NCBI GenBank assembly: GCA_017527435.1
Contig: JAFXQB010000001.1
Coordinates: forward strand, 602,845-666,844
DNA: 64,000 bases
Source: Salinivirgaceae bacterium
GTDB taxonomy: Bacteria > Bacteroidota > Bacteroidia > Bacteroidales > SZUA-534
Direction: 5' to 3'
Position numbers and translations under genes: made by a program. Positions 53,756 through 60,809 of this stretch are shown in pieces. The notes beneath the pieces are model-generated. The model saw only the letters and a program-made list of their open reading frames with translations, had not been told where the DNA came from and did no database searches. Positions within the stretch are counted from its first letter, which is position 1, and each line of letters opens with the position of its first letter.

Positions 53756-54751
53756 TTATGATAATTTTTCGGTTAAATTCTTGATTGTCACGCGTGGTGC
53801 GGCACCCTCGTAAAGAATCGAGTACAGGCTTTCCGAAATTGGCATATCCACGTTGTGCTTCTTGTTGATTTCGTGGATGCACTTCGACGCGTAGTAGCCT
53901 TCGGCCACCATATTCATCTCATTTTTAATATATTCCACCGAATAGCCCTTGCCAATCATTGTGCCAAAATAGCGGTTGCGGCTGAACTGCGAGTAAGCCG
54001 TCACCAGAAGGTCGCCAAGGTAGGCGCTGTCTTTGATGTCGCGGTTGATTGGGTAAACCTTGTCGGTGAAGCGTTTCATCTCGCGTATTGCATTGGAAAT
54101 GAGCACTGCAAGGAAGTTGTCGCCATAGCCCAGAGTGGTGCAGACGCCAGCCGCCAGCGCGTAGATGTTTTTCAGCACTGCGGCGTACTCGGTGCCCAGA
54201 ATATCGTCGGAAATGACGGTGCGCACGTAGCGGTTGCGCATCATATCGGCCACAGCCATAGCCTTTTCCTCTTCAGTGAAAGCGATGGTGATGTACGACA
54301 GGCGCTCGAGCGCGATTTCCTCAGCGTGGCACGGCCCCGTGATGATGCCGATGTTGTTGTACGGCACGTGGTGAACCTTGTGCAGATAGTCGCCAACCAG
54401 CAAATTATCTTCGGGAATGATGCCCTTGATGGCCGAAACCACCGTCTTTTCGGTTAGCGATTCGGTCAGGCCCGAAAGCGCCGATTTCAGGTAGGCCGAC
54501 GGCGTTACGAACAGGATTGTGTCGCTGTTGCGGACCACTTCGTTAACGTCGGTTGTCAGGTTCAGATTTTTGGTGTCGAACTCTACCGAACTCAAATAGA
54601 GCGGGTTAGTGCCCACCTTTTTCATATGTTCCACCGCCTCGGGGTCGTGCATATACCAGTTCAGCGGCTGCGGTTTTTCCTCAATTATTTTTGCAATGGC
54701 GGTCGCCCAACTGCCACCACCAATTATTCCTACTCGTCCTAATTCAAACAT
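53756..54751 (-). CDS. gpsA: NAD(P)-dependent glycerol-3-phosphate dehydrogenase
   Basis: Reduces dihydroxyacetone phosphate to sn-glycerol 3-phosphate for phospholipid synthesis. The 331-residue protein begins with the Rossmann motif VGIIGGGSWATAIAKIIEE. It continues with TVVSAIKGIIPEDNLLVGDY, ITGPCHAEEIALERLSYITI and the catalytic VLKNIYALAAGVCTTLGYGD. The start at 54751 follows a TATATTTG box (54778-54771). It is the first gene of the four-gene operon ending with pyrC. Confidence 0.96.
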   Translation of the reverse strand: MFELGRVGIIGGGSWATAIAKIIEEKPQPLNWYMHDPEAVEHMKKVGTNPLYLSSVEFDTKNLNLTTDVNEVVRNSDTILFVTPSAYLKSALSGLTESLTEKTVVSAIKGIIPEDNLLVGDYLHKVHHVPYNNIGIITGPCHAEEIALERLSYITIAFTEEEKAMAVADMMRNRYVRTVISDDILGTEYAAVLKNIYALAAGVCTTLGYGDNFLAVLISNAIREMKRFTDKVYPINRDIKDSAYLGDLLVTAYSQFSRNRYFGTMIGKGYSVEYIKNEMNMVAEGYYASKCIHEINKKHNVDMPISESLYSILYEGAAPRVTIKNLTEKLS

Positions 54752-54770
54752 TTCAAAATTGTTTATTTGG

Positions 54771-54778
54771 CAAATATA
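54771..54778 (-). promoter_or_regulatory. -7 element of the gpsA operon promoter
   Basis: TATATTTG on the minus strand, 19 bp before the ATG; no convincing -33. Confidence 0.5.
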
Positions 54779-54828
54779 GATTTTAATTACGAATTATGAA
54801 TTACGAATTGTCGACTGCACTGTCTATT

Positions 54829-54856
54829 GTAGAGACGTGGCGCACCGCGTCTCTAC
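54829..54856. repeat. palindromic intergenic element
   Basis: GTAGAGACG and CGTCTCTAC flank a 10-base loop that is itself GC-rich. It lies in an intergenic stretch that also holds direct repeats of ATTACGAATT. The form resembles dispersed palindromes seen in many Bacteroidota and cyanobacteria; only one copy occurs in this window. Confidence 0.55.
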
Positions 54857-54938
54857 GTGCACGCAATAATCTGTTGTCCGTTGTCTGTAGTCTTTAGTCC
54901 ATTAACGATTTACCAATTCGCCATTAAACCCTTAACTC

Positions 54939-55988
54939 TCAACTCTTACCATTTCCATACGCATTCCACCCCTGCGCCGAGATTCTCGCGCTGCCAGCGT
55001 TGCGGCCGATGAGCGTGTAAACTTCGGGCTCGTTGGTGATTTGGCCGATGATGGATATTTCCTGCATTTTGCCCGCAATCTCAACTTGGTCGGCGGGGAT
55101 GGTGAAGAGCAGTTCGTAGTCCTCGCCGCCGTTCATTGCCAGCATTGTGGCGTCCATATTCATTTCAGCGGCCACGGCTTCGGTCTGCGCGTCAACGGGC
55201 AGCTTGTTCTCGTAGATTTTCACGCCCGTGCCCGACTGTTTGCAGATGTGCAGCAGTTCCGACGACAGTCCGTCGCTCACGTCAATCATTGCCGTTGGTG
55301 TGAGTCCGTTTTTGCGGATGGCGGCAATCACGTCGCGGCGCGCTTCGGGTTTCAACTGACGCTCAATCACATAGTCATATTTCGACAGGTCGGGTTGGGT
55401 ATTGGGGTCAATCATATACACGTCTTTCTCGCGGCGCAGAATCTGCAATCCTGCGTAGGCCGCGCCCAAATCGCCCGACACGCACACCAAATCGCCCGCC
55501 TTGGCGCCGTTGCGGCAGAAAGCCTTGCCAGGCTCAACCTGCCCAATGGCCGTGATGCTGATGACCATTCCCGTCATTGAACTCGTGGTGTCGCCACCCA
55601 CAAGGTCAACGTCGTAGCGCTCGCAGGCGCGGCGGATGCCGTCGTAGAGTTGCTCAAGTGCCTCAACCGAGAATTTCGACGACACAGCCAGCGAAACAGT
55701 AATCTGCTTTGGCGTTGCGCCCATTGCGTAAACATCTGAAAGATTGACCATTACAGATTTATATCCAAGATGCGCGAGCGGTGTGTAAACAAGGTCGAAG
55801 TGGATGCCCTCGGCCAGAAGGTCGCTTGTCACAACCAGGTCGTTGCCTTCCGATTTTATGATTGCGGCGTCGTCGCCGATGCCCTTCACAGTTGCGCTGT
55901 TTTTGATGCCGAACGGCTTTGTGAGCCGCTCAATCAGCCCGAACTCGCCCAAATCGGACAGCGGGGTGGCAGTTTTCTTGTCTGTCAT
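54939..55988 (-). CDS. thiL: thiamine-monophosphate kinase
   Basis: Phosphorylates thiamine monophosphate to thiamine diphosphate. The 349-residue protein has the ThiL/PurM-type motifs: GEFGLIERLTKPF, GIGDDAAII (metal and ATP binding), VTSDLLAEGIHFDL, MVNLSDVYAMGATPKQITVS, YDVDLVGGDTTSS and AMIDVSDGLSSELLHICKQS. It stands alone, with a TACCTTTG box at 56015-56008. Confidence 0.95.
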   Translation of the reverse strand: MTDKKTATPLSDLGEFGLIERLTKPFGIKNSATVKGIGDDAAIIKSEGNDLVVTSDLLAEGIHFDLVYTPLAHLGYKSVMVNLSDVYAMGATPKQITVSLAVSSKFSVEALEQLYDGIRRACERYDVDLVGGDTTSSMTGMVISITAIGQVEPGKAFCRNGAKAGDLVCVSGDLGAAYAGLQILRREKDVYMIDPNTQPDLSKYDYVIERQLKPEARRDVIAAIRKNGLTPTAMIDVSDGLSSELLHICKQSGTGVKIYENKLPVDAQTEAVAAEMNMDATMLAMNGGEDYELLFTIPADQVEIAGKMQEISIIGQITNEPEVYTLIGRNAGSARISAQGWNAYGNGKS

Positions 55989-56007
55989 TTTTCGTACGAT
56001 TTTAGCG

Positions 56008-56015
56008 CAAAGGTA
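56008..56015 (-). promoter_or_regulatory. -7 element of the thiL promoter
   Basis: TACCTTTG on the minus strand, 20 bp before the ATG. Confidence 0.45.
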
Positions 56016-56097
56016 AAAGAATTTTGGTGTGTGCGGCGAGCGGTTTTATGCGTTGGAACTTCATTACTCTTTACTCATTTCACATTCCACATTTTTA

Positions 56098-56105
56098 TAT
56101 CTTTG
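56098..56105 (+). promoter_or_regulatory. -7 element of the SPOR-protein promoter
   Basis: TATCTTTG on the plus strand, 21 bp before the ATG at 56127. Confidence 0.5.
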
Positions 56106-56126
56106 TGGCGCAAAAACAGAAACGCT

Positions 56127-56600
56127 ATGGCTAAAAGATTGTTTTTCACTATACTGATTGCCGTAATTGCCGCAGGCACAGCCCACGCGCAAGGCAGCGA
56201 CCTTTTCTATCAGCTCAACGACGCGCAGCCCGGCTACGGCAAGGTTACGCTCGACCAAGACGCCAAGCTCACGCAAATGGTTGGCGCTTACGCCGATGCC
56301 AACAAGCGCGAAGGCATAAAAGGCTACCGCATTCAGATTTACTCGGGCTCGGGACAGAACGCCCGCGCCACAATGCAGACCACCAGCCAGCAGTTTCTGA
56401 AAAACTTCCCCGATTTCGACCCCGCACAGGTTTATCCCGAATACAAAACGCCGTATTTCAAACTCTGCGTGGGCGATTTCCGCAGCCGCGGCGAAGCCAA
56501 CGCCTTCTACCACAAAATCCGCGAGCTTTACCCCGACTCATACGTTGTGAATTCGAAGATAAAATTCCCGAAACTCACCCCCGACGATGTGATGGAATAG
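56127..56600 (+). CDS. secreted SPOR-domain protein
   Basis: A 157-residue protein with signal peptide MAKRLFFTILIAVIAAGTAHA. The C-terminal half is a SPOR (sporulation-related, peptidoglycan-binding) domain: IKGYRIQIYSGSGQNARATM, EYKTPYFKLCVGDFRSRGEA and YHKIRELYPDSYVVNSKIKF. SPOR domains bind glycan strands stripped of stem peptides at division sites. The short protein has no other domain, so a cell-envelope or division role is likely. Start chosen at the ATG 21 bp after the -7 box; the frame is open far upstream across the divergent thiL promoter. Confidence 0.88.
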   Translation: MAKRLFFTILIAVIAAGTAHAQGSDLFYQLNDAQPGYGKVTLDQDAKLTQMVGAYADANKREGIKGYRIQIYSGSGQNARATMQTTSQQFLKNFPDFDPAQVYPEYKTPYFKLCVGDFRSRGEANAFYHKIRELYPDSYVVNSKIKFPKLTPDDVME

Positions 56601-56688
56601 CGCGGTTTTGCGCTGAAAAATCTCATCACTACTTCCAATCAGTTGTGATTCAACCCTATTCGCACGGTTCGCTTTTCGCAAAACAAAA

Positions 56689-56719
56689 TTTGCCGTTTAA
56701 AAAATAAACTCTATCTTTG
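56689..56719 (+). promoter_or_regulatory. promoter of the initiator tRNA gene
   Basis: TTTG (56689-56692), 19 bp, TATCTTTG (56712-56719): a clean -33/-7 pair about 35 bp before the tRNA. Confidence 0.75.
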
Positions 56720-56754
56720 CAGTCGCAAATCCGATAAGGATTTTGCCTTAACAT

Positions 56755-56827
56755 CGCGGGGTAGAGCAGTTGGTAGCTCGTTGGGCTCATAACCCAGAGG
56801 TCGCTCGTTCGAGTCGGGCCCCCGCTA
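56755..56827 (+). tRNA. initiator tRNA-fMet (CAT)
   Basis: A full cloverleaf can be drawn: acceptor CGCGGGG / CCCCGCT, D stem GAGC / GCTC, anticodon loop CTCATAA and T stem GCTCG / CGGGC. The 1-72 position is an unpaired C-T, and three G-C pairs (GGG/CCC) end the anticodon stem. Both are marks of initiator rather than elongator tRNA-Met. CCA is not encoded (A73 is followed by CTA). Confidence 0.93.
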
Positions 56828-56830
56828 CTA

Positions 56831-56864
56831 AAAAGTCAATCAGAAATGGTTGACTTTTCTTTTT
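56831..56864 (+). terminator. terminator of the tRNA transcript
   Basis: AAAAGTCAA / TTGACTTTT stem, then CTTTTT, directly after the tRNA. Confidence 0.8.
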
Positions 56865-56958
56865 CACCCGCCTTCCATTTTACGCACAATCTTCACAACA
56901 TGCTGATTTTTATATATTTATAAAACCAAAAAAAATGCTTTCCAATGGCATTTTCGAC

Positions 56959-56966
56959 TACATTTG
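56959..56966 (+). promoter_or_regulatory. -7 element of the PepSY-like lipoprotein promoter
   Basis: TACATTTG, 31 bp before the ATG at 56998. Confidence 0.5.
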
Positions 56967-56997
56967 TGGTGCACAATTAACATTTAATTAAAAAACA

Positions 56998-58017
56998 ATG
57001 AAAACACTAAAAGCATTTCTTACCTGCGCCTTAATGGCGACTACGATTATCGCCTGCGATAAAAACAACGACGACAATACAGACGACTCACATCTGAAAG
57101 ACCTTCCCGAAAATATTCAGGGTGACTTTTCCTCCCGCTACCCTGATGCGAAAGTCGACGGCTTCTGTTTGTTTGGTGATTCGTTAAATATGGCCGAAAT
57201 CGACTTTTATGACAAAGACGGGCTTTCGAACATGGCATACTATAAAGATGGCAAGTGGCTGTCGAACAGAAAAAAAATAAATCTTGATGCGGATTCCGAT
57301 TTGATACCGGTAATCGACATTCTTGACAAAGACGGGCCTTCAAACATGGTATACTACGAATGGATGTCGAACAGTAAAAATATAACTCTTGATGCGACTT
57401 CCGATTTGGTACCGGAAAAAGTCCATGACACATTTTCAAAACTCGGAATCCCGAAAGCCCAAATTTTTGAGCATATTTTCGAAGATTCAAAGAGCGGCAT
57501 AGAACAGAAGCAATACCAATTCACTTTCGTGGGTACATACAACTTCGGTATGGGTGAAATAGATAATTACGCCAACAATATAATTATAGCCGAAGACGGC
57601 ACTCTGCTGTCGCACAACGACTACCAGCTTTGTGACCCGGTAAAGATTGTTCCCTATGACCATACTGAATTTATTCAATTCGCGCAAAGCAAATATCCCG
57701 AAGCTAAAATCCTTGGCTCGACTTACGACGGAAGGAATGTGGTTGTGTTCATCAGCCACGAGAAAAATGTTAAGCACGTGGTCATTTATAAGGATGACAG
57801 CAACAAATTATCATGGGTTAAAACATGGTATCCGCTCGAAATCAACACCAATTTGCCTGAATCGGCAATTGCCGACAAAAATGAATATTCGTTGCAGCAC
57901 CCCGATGCGAAACTGACCGCAATACGTTACGAAGAAGATGCGGAAGGTGCATATTATGGCTTTACTTTTTACGTAACAAAAGACGGCGGCGAGGTGATTT
58001 ATTCGCCTGTAAAATAA
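56998..58017 (+). CDS. PepSY-like lipoprotein with an internal tandem repeat
   Basis: A 339-residue lipoprotein. MKTLKAFLTCALMATTIIAC ends in the acylated Cys20, followed by acidic DKNNDDNTDD, which suggests surface exposure. The rest consists of PepSY-like (DUF2874-type) units: LPENIQGDFSSRYPDAKVDG, FIQFAQSKYPEAKILGSTYD and DKNEYSLQHPDAKLTAIRYE. Each is followed by a beta-meander. Residues ~73-106 and ~107-140 are a recent tandem duplication (YDKDGLSNMAYYKDGKWLSN and LDKDGPSNMVYYEWMSNSKN). The function of these Bacteroidota proteins is unknown. Monocistronic, with its own promoter and terminator. Confidence 0.78.
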   Translation: MKTLKAFLTCALMATTIIACDKNNDDNTDDSHLKDLPENIQGDFSSRYPDAKVDGFCLFGDSLNMAEIDFYDKDGLSNMAYYKDGKWLSNRKKINLDADSDLIPVIDILDKDGPSNMVYYEWMSNSKNITLDATSDLVPEKVHDTFSKLGIPKAQIFEHIFEDSKSGIEQKQYQFTFVGTYNFGMGEIDNYANNIIIAEDGTLLSHNDYQLCDPVKIVPYDHTEFIQFAQSKYPEAKILGSTYDGRNVVVFISHEKNVKHVVIYKDDSNKLSWVKTWYPLEINTNLPESAIADKNEYSLQHPDAKLTAIRYEEDAEGAYYGFTFYVTKDGGEVIYSPVK

Positions 58018-58042
58018 ATACTTCTGATAGCAACAAATCGCA

Positions 58043-58076
58043 AAGTGATGCTGGTTCCCACCGCATCACTTTTTTG
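58043..58076 (+). terminator. terminator of the PepSY-like gene
   Basis: AAGTGATGC / GCATCACTT stem, 11-nt loop, then a T run. Confidence 0.85.
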
Positions 58077-58077
58077 T

Positions 58078-58108
58078 TTTGGCAGTAAAAAAGAAAAATA
58101 TACTTTTG
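58078..58108 (+). promoter_or_regulatory. promoter of the CoA-transferase gene
   Basis: TTTG (58078-58081), 19 bp, TACTTTTG (58101-58108), 34 bp before the ATG. Confidence 0.65.
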
Positions 58109-58142
58109 CGGTCGATTATAAACGCATAATAATTCAGAGGTG

Positions 58143-59453
58143 ATGAATAAAAATACCAAAATCAATTTCGTTTCGGCCGAGGAGGCTGTAAAGGTCATCA
58201 AATCGGGCGACCACGTGCATTTGAGTGCCATCGGCAATGCGCCGCAGGTTCTGATTAAGGCAATGTGCGAGCGCGGCCGGCGCGGCGAGTTGAAGGACGT
58301 ACATATTCATCACTTTCATACCGAGGGCGATGCTCCGTATTCGGCACCCGAATTTGAAGGAGTGTTTCAGCACGATGGCTTTTTTGTCGGCGCCAACACC
58401 CGCAAGAACGTTCAAGCCGGCTACGCCGATTATATTCCTGTGTTCCTTGGCGAAGCCGCACGGCTCTACCGCGAAGGCTATCTGCCCTGCAACGTGGCAA
58501 TGATTCAGGTCTGCCCGCCCGACGAGCACGGATATGTATCGCTCGGCGCATCAGTCGATGCGTGCCTGGCTGCCATGGAAGTGGCCGAATACGTGATTGC
58601 AGTTGTCAATAAAAACGCGCCGCGCGCATTCGGTCAGGCAATGATTCACATGAGCCGCATAAATATTTTTGTTCAGGACGACTCGCCGCTCATTGAGAAA
58701 TTCTACGAAGAGCCAAGCGAGACCGACCTTGCCATTGGCCGCCATTGCGCCGAACTAATTGACGACGGAGCTTGCCTGCAGCTGGGCATTGGCTCGCTGC
58801 CAAACGCCACGCTGGCCTGTCTGGGCAACCACAAGGACCTCGGTATCCACACCGAAATGTTTGCCGATGGTGTGCTGCGTCTTGTCGAAAAGGGCGTCAT
58901 CACAGGCGCCAACAAGGCTCTCGACCGCGGCAAGATTGTGTCAACCTTCCTGCTCGGCACAAACAACGTTTACAAGTTTGTGGATAACAACCCGCAAGTG
59001 CTGATGCAGGACGTGGCCTACACCAACGACCCGTTCATCATTGCGCAGCAGCCGAAGATGACGGCCATCAACTCGGCAATCGAAATTGACCTCACTGGCC
59101 AGGTCTGCGCCGACTCAATCGGAACCAAGCAGTTCTCCGGAGCGGGCGGACAAATCGATTTCATCTACGGCGCATCGCGTGCCAAGGGCGGAAAGGCCAT
59201 CATCGCCATGCCTTCGATGACCAAGAAGGGTGTGAGCAAGATTGTGCCCACTCTGACACCGGGAGCAAGCGTGGTGACAACGCGTTTCCACATTCACTGG
59301 TTTGTGACCGAGTTTGGCGCAGTGAACCTTTACGGCCGCACCATGCAGGAACGCGCAAAACTGATTACCAGCGTTGCGCACCCGAGCGTACAAGAAGACC
59401 TTGACCGCGCGGCATTTGAGCGCTTCGGCCCGCACTACCACTTTGGTAAATGA
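58143..59453 (+). CDS. acetyl-CoA hydrolase/transferase family enzyme (4-hydroxybutyrate CoA-transferase-like)
   Basis: A 436-residue family I CoA-transferase. It has INFVSAEEAVKVIKSGDHVH, LKDVHIHHFHTEGDAPYSAP, AMIQVCPPDEHGYVSLGASV and LQLGIGSLPNATLACLGNHK. The catalytic glutamate lies in LGIHTEMFADGVLRLVEKGV. FSGAGGQIDFIYGASRAKGG provides the CoA-binding GxGG loop. Such enzymes move CoA between acetate and butyrate-, propionate- or 4-hydroxybutyrate-type acids in anaerobic fermentation; the acid cannot be told from sequence. I start at the ATG at 58143, one codon after a GTG. AGAGG just upstream is a partial Shine-Dalgarno. Confidence 0.9.
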   Translation: MNKNTKINFVSAEEAVKVIKSGDHVHLSAIGNAPQVLIKAMCERGRRGELKDVHIHHFHTEGDAPYSAPEFEGVFQHDGFFVGANTRKNVQAGYADYIPVFLGEAARLYREGYLPCNVAMIQVCPPDEHGYVSLGASVDACLAAMEVAEYVIAVVNKNAPRAFGQAMIHMSRINIFVQDDSPLIEKFYEEPSETDLAIGRHCAELIDDGACLQLGIGSLPNATLACLGNHKDLGIHTEMFADGVLRLVEKGVITGANKALDRGKIVSTFLLGTNNVYKFVDNNPQVLMQDVAYTNDPFIIAQQPKMTAINSAIEIDLTGQVCADSIGTKQFSGAGGQIDFIYGASRAKGGKAIIAMPSMTKKGVSKIVPTLTPGASVVTTRFHIHWFVTEFGAVNLYGRTMQERAKLITSVAHPSVQEDLDRAAFERFGPHYHFGK

Positions 59454-59458
59454 TTGAA

Positions 59459-59477
59459 GCCCCGATAGATATCGGGA
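59459..59477. repeat. short perfect palindrome CCCGATA-GA-TATCGGG
   Basis: A seven-pair inverted repeat with a two-base centre, immediately after the CoA-transferase stop. Close variants are abundant in Bacteroidota intergenic DNA; no second copy was noticed here. Confidence 0.5.
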
Positions 59478-59503
59478 TGGAAGGTTGAAGAACAGGTTAA
59501 CAC

Positions 59504-59530
59504 AAAAAAAGCCGCAAATTGCGGCTTTTT
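59504..59530. terminator. bidirectional terminator between CoA-transferase and lipoprotein genes
   Basis: GCCGC / GCGGC stem flanked by seven A residues on the left and five T residues on the right, between two convergent genes. Confidence 0.85.
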
Positions 59531-59549
59531 CTATTTACATGCATTCCAT

Positions 59550-60239
59550 CTAAACCTTAACGTAAATGGTTTTCCATTCCGACCATTCGCCATCGTTGTC
59601 GCATACGCGGAACTCAATGGTGGCCAATCCCTTCTCTTTGAAAATGTAATTTATCTTGCTGAGTGGCGTGACAACATCGTACACAATATCCGACGGGCTG
59701 GTGATTTTGTACTCGTACTGCTCAATTCCGCCACCTTTGTTTGCGTCGGTATCATAAGATTGGCTCAAGTCGATTTCCGCTTCAGTGTCACTCAAATTCT
59801 TAATCAGTTTGGCGCTACCTTTAGCAACAGGCTTAGTGTTATAGAAGGCCAACAGCTGGAAAGACAATTCCGAACTTTTACCGTAGATGTCTGTCGCCGT
59901 AATGGTTCCATTAACAGTACCAATATTTGCGACTGTGATTTTCAGCACGCTGTCGGCCAATTCGCAATCAAAGACACCTGTCGTATCGGCCAAGGCCAAA
60001 ACGGGTGCCTTGACATGAACATCGTGGCAGCGGAAACCGTAGCTCTGCAAGTGACTGATTTTCACCGAATCGGTCAAGACGGTTGGGTGAAGGTCGCTGA
60101 CATTGGCCGTCCACTCAAACAGCGGCGCGTCATCAATTTCATAGAAATAATCTTCGCGATGGCAGCTGCTTGCGGCAACCATAAAAGCAAGAGCACACAG
60201 CAGCGATATTCTTCTTATTTTAAAATTATTAGCATTCAT
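59550..60239 (-). CDS. PKD-like surface lipoprotein, 229 aa
   Basis: The signal ICALAFMVAASSC-like segment (RRISLLCALAFMVAASSC) places an acylated Cys at residue 26. Two beta-sandwich regions follow. The second (about 130-229: TKPVAKGSAKLIKNLSDTEA, LSQSYDTDANKGGGIEQYEY, KGLATIEFRVCDNDGEWSEW) has the D..S.D.G pattern of PKD domains. It is the last gene of the unit led by the giant T9SS protein and starts 2 bp after the small barrel gene. A role as surface partner of those two is inferred. Confidence 0.75.
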   Translation of the reverse strand: MNANNFKIRRISLLCALAFMVAASSCHREDYFYEIDDAPLFEWTANVSDLHPTVLTDSVKISHLQSYGFRCHDVHVKAPVLALADTTGVFDCELADSVLKITVANIGTVNGTITATDIYGKSSELSFQLLAFYNTKPVAKGSAKLIKNLSDTEAEIDLSQSYDTDANKGGGIEQYEYKITSPSDIVYDVVTPLSKINYIFKEKGLATIEFRVCDNDGEWSEWKTIYVKV

Positions 60240-60241
60240 GT

Positions 60242-60799
60242 TTAATTGAATTTTCGATTGTTTTTAGGTTTAAAATCCAACAGCCAGCTGCCGCCCAAGG
60301 TCAGCTGCGGAACAAATTTGTCGATTTTACCAAAACCGGCGCGTTCCTTGGCTTCGAACCAGACAGTCCATTGATAATTAATAAAATACTTGCATTTGCA
60401 GCCAAGCTCGCCAAGGCACATGAACGATGTTTTTTCGACATCTTCGACTTTGCTTTTCATGTGGTCGAGACCGATTTGGACACCGGCCACACCATCGACA
60501 TAGAATTTGTCGGCATAGCCGTAGAAATTGTAGCAAACCTGATTGTCGATGGCATAGCGCATGAATTTTGTAAAGCCCTTCTTACCGCCACTGATGTTAA
60601 GTCGCGAATCGAGACTGATTTTGTCGTTGAACCAATAGGTGTCGCCGATTGTGCCTCCATAAGAGTGGTCGGACATGAAGAACCCACCCCCGATGGTGAT
60701 GGCACCCTTTATGTGATTATGCAGCGGCTGGGCGCTTAAATGGTTGGCGCTCAATCCTAAAAGAGCAACCGCCAGCAGTTTAATAATAGGTTTTGTCAT
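60242..60799 (-). CDS. small outer-membrane beta-barrel protein, 185 aa
   Basis: The signal peptide MTKPIIKLLAVALLGLSANH (LSA before QPL) is followed by eight or so amphipathic strands (AITIGGGFFMSDHSYGGTIG, ISLDSRLNISGGKKGFTKFM, YVDGVAGVQIGLDHMKSKVE, VPQLTLGGSWLLDF). It lies 10 bp after the giant T9SS gene and before the lipoprotein. Large T9SS adhesins are often followed by a PorP/SprF barrel gene, but this one is much shorter than that family, so I leave it unnamed. Confidence 0.75.
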   Translation of the reverse strand: MTKPIIKLLAVALLGLSANHLSAQPLHNHIKGAITIGGGFFMSDHSYGGTIGDTYWFNDKISLDSRLNISGGKKGFTKFMRYAIDNQVCYNFYGYADKFYVDGVAGVQIGLDHMKSKVEDVEKTSFMCLGELGCKCKYFINYQWTVWFEAKERAGFGKIDKFVPQLTLGGSWLLDFKPKNNRKFN

Positions 60800-60809
60800 A
60801 TTCTAATTA

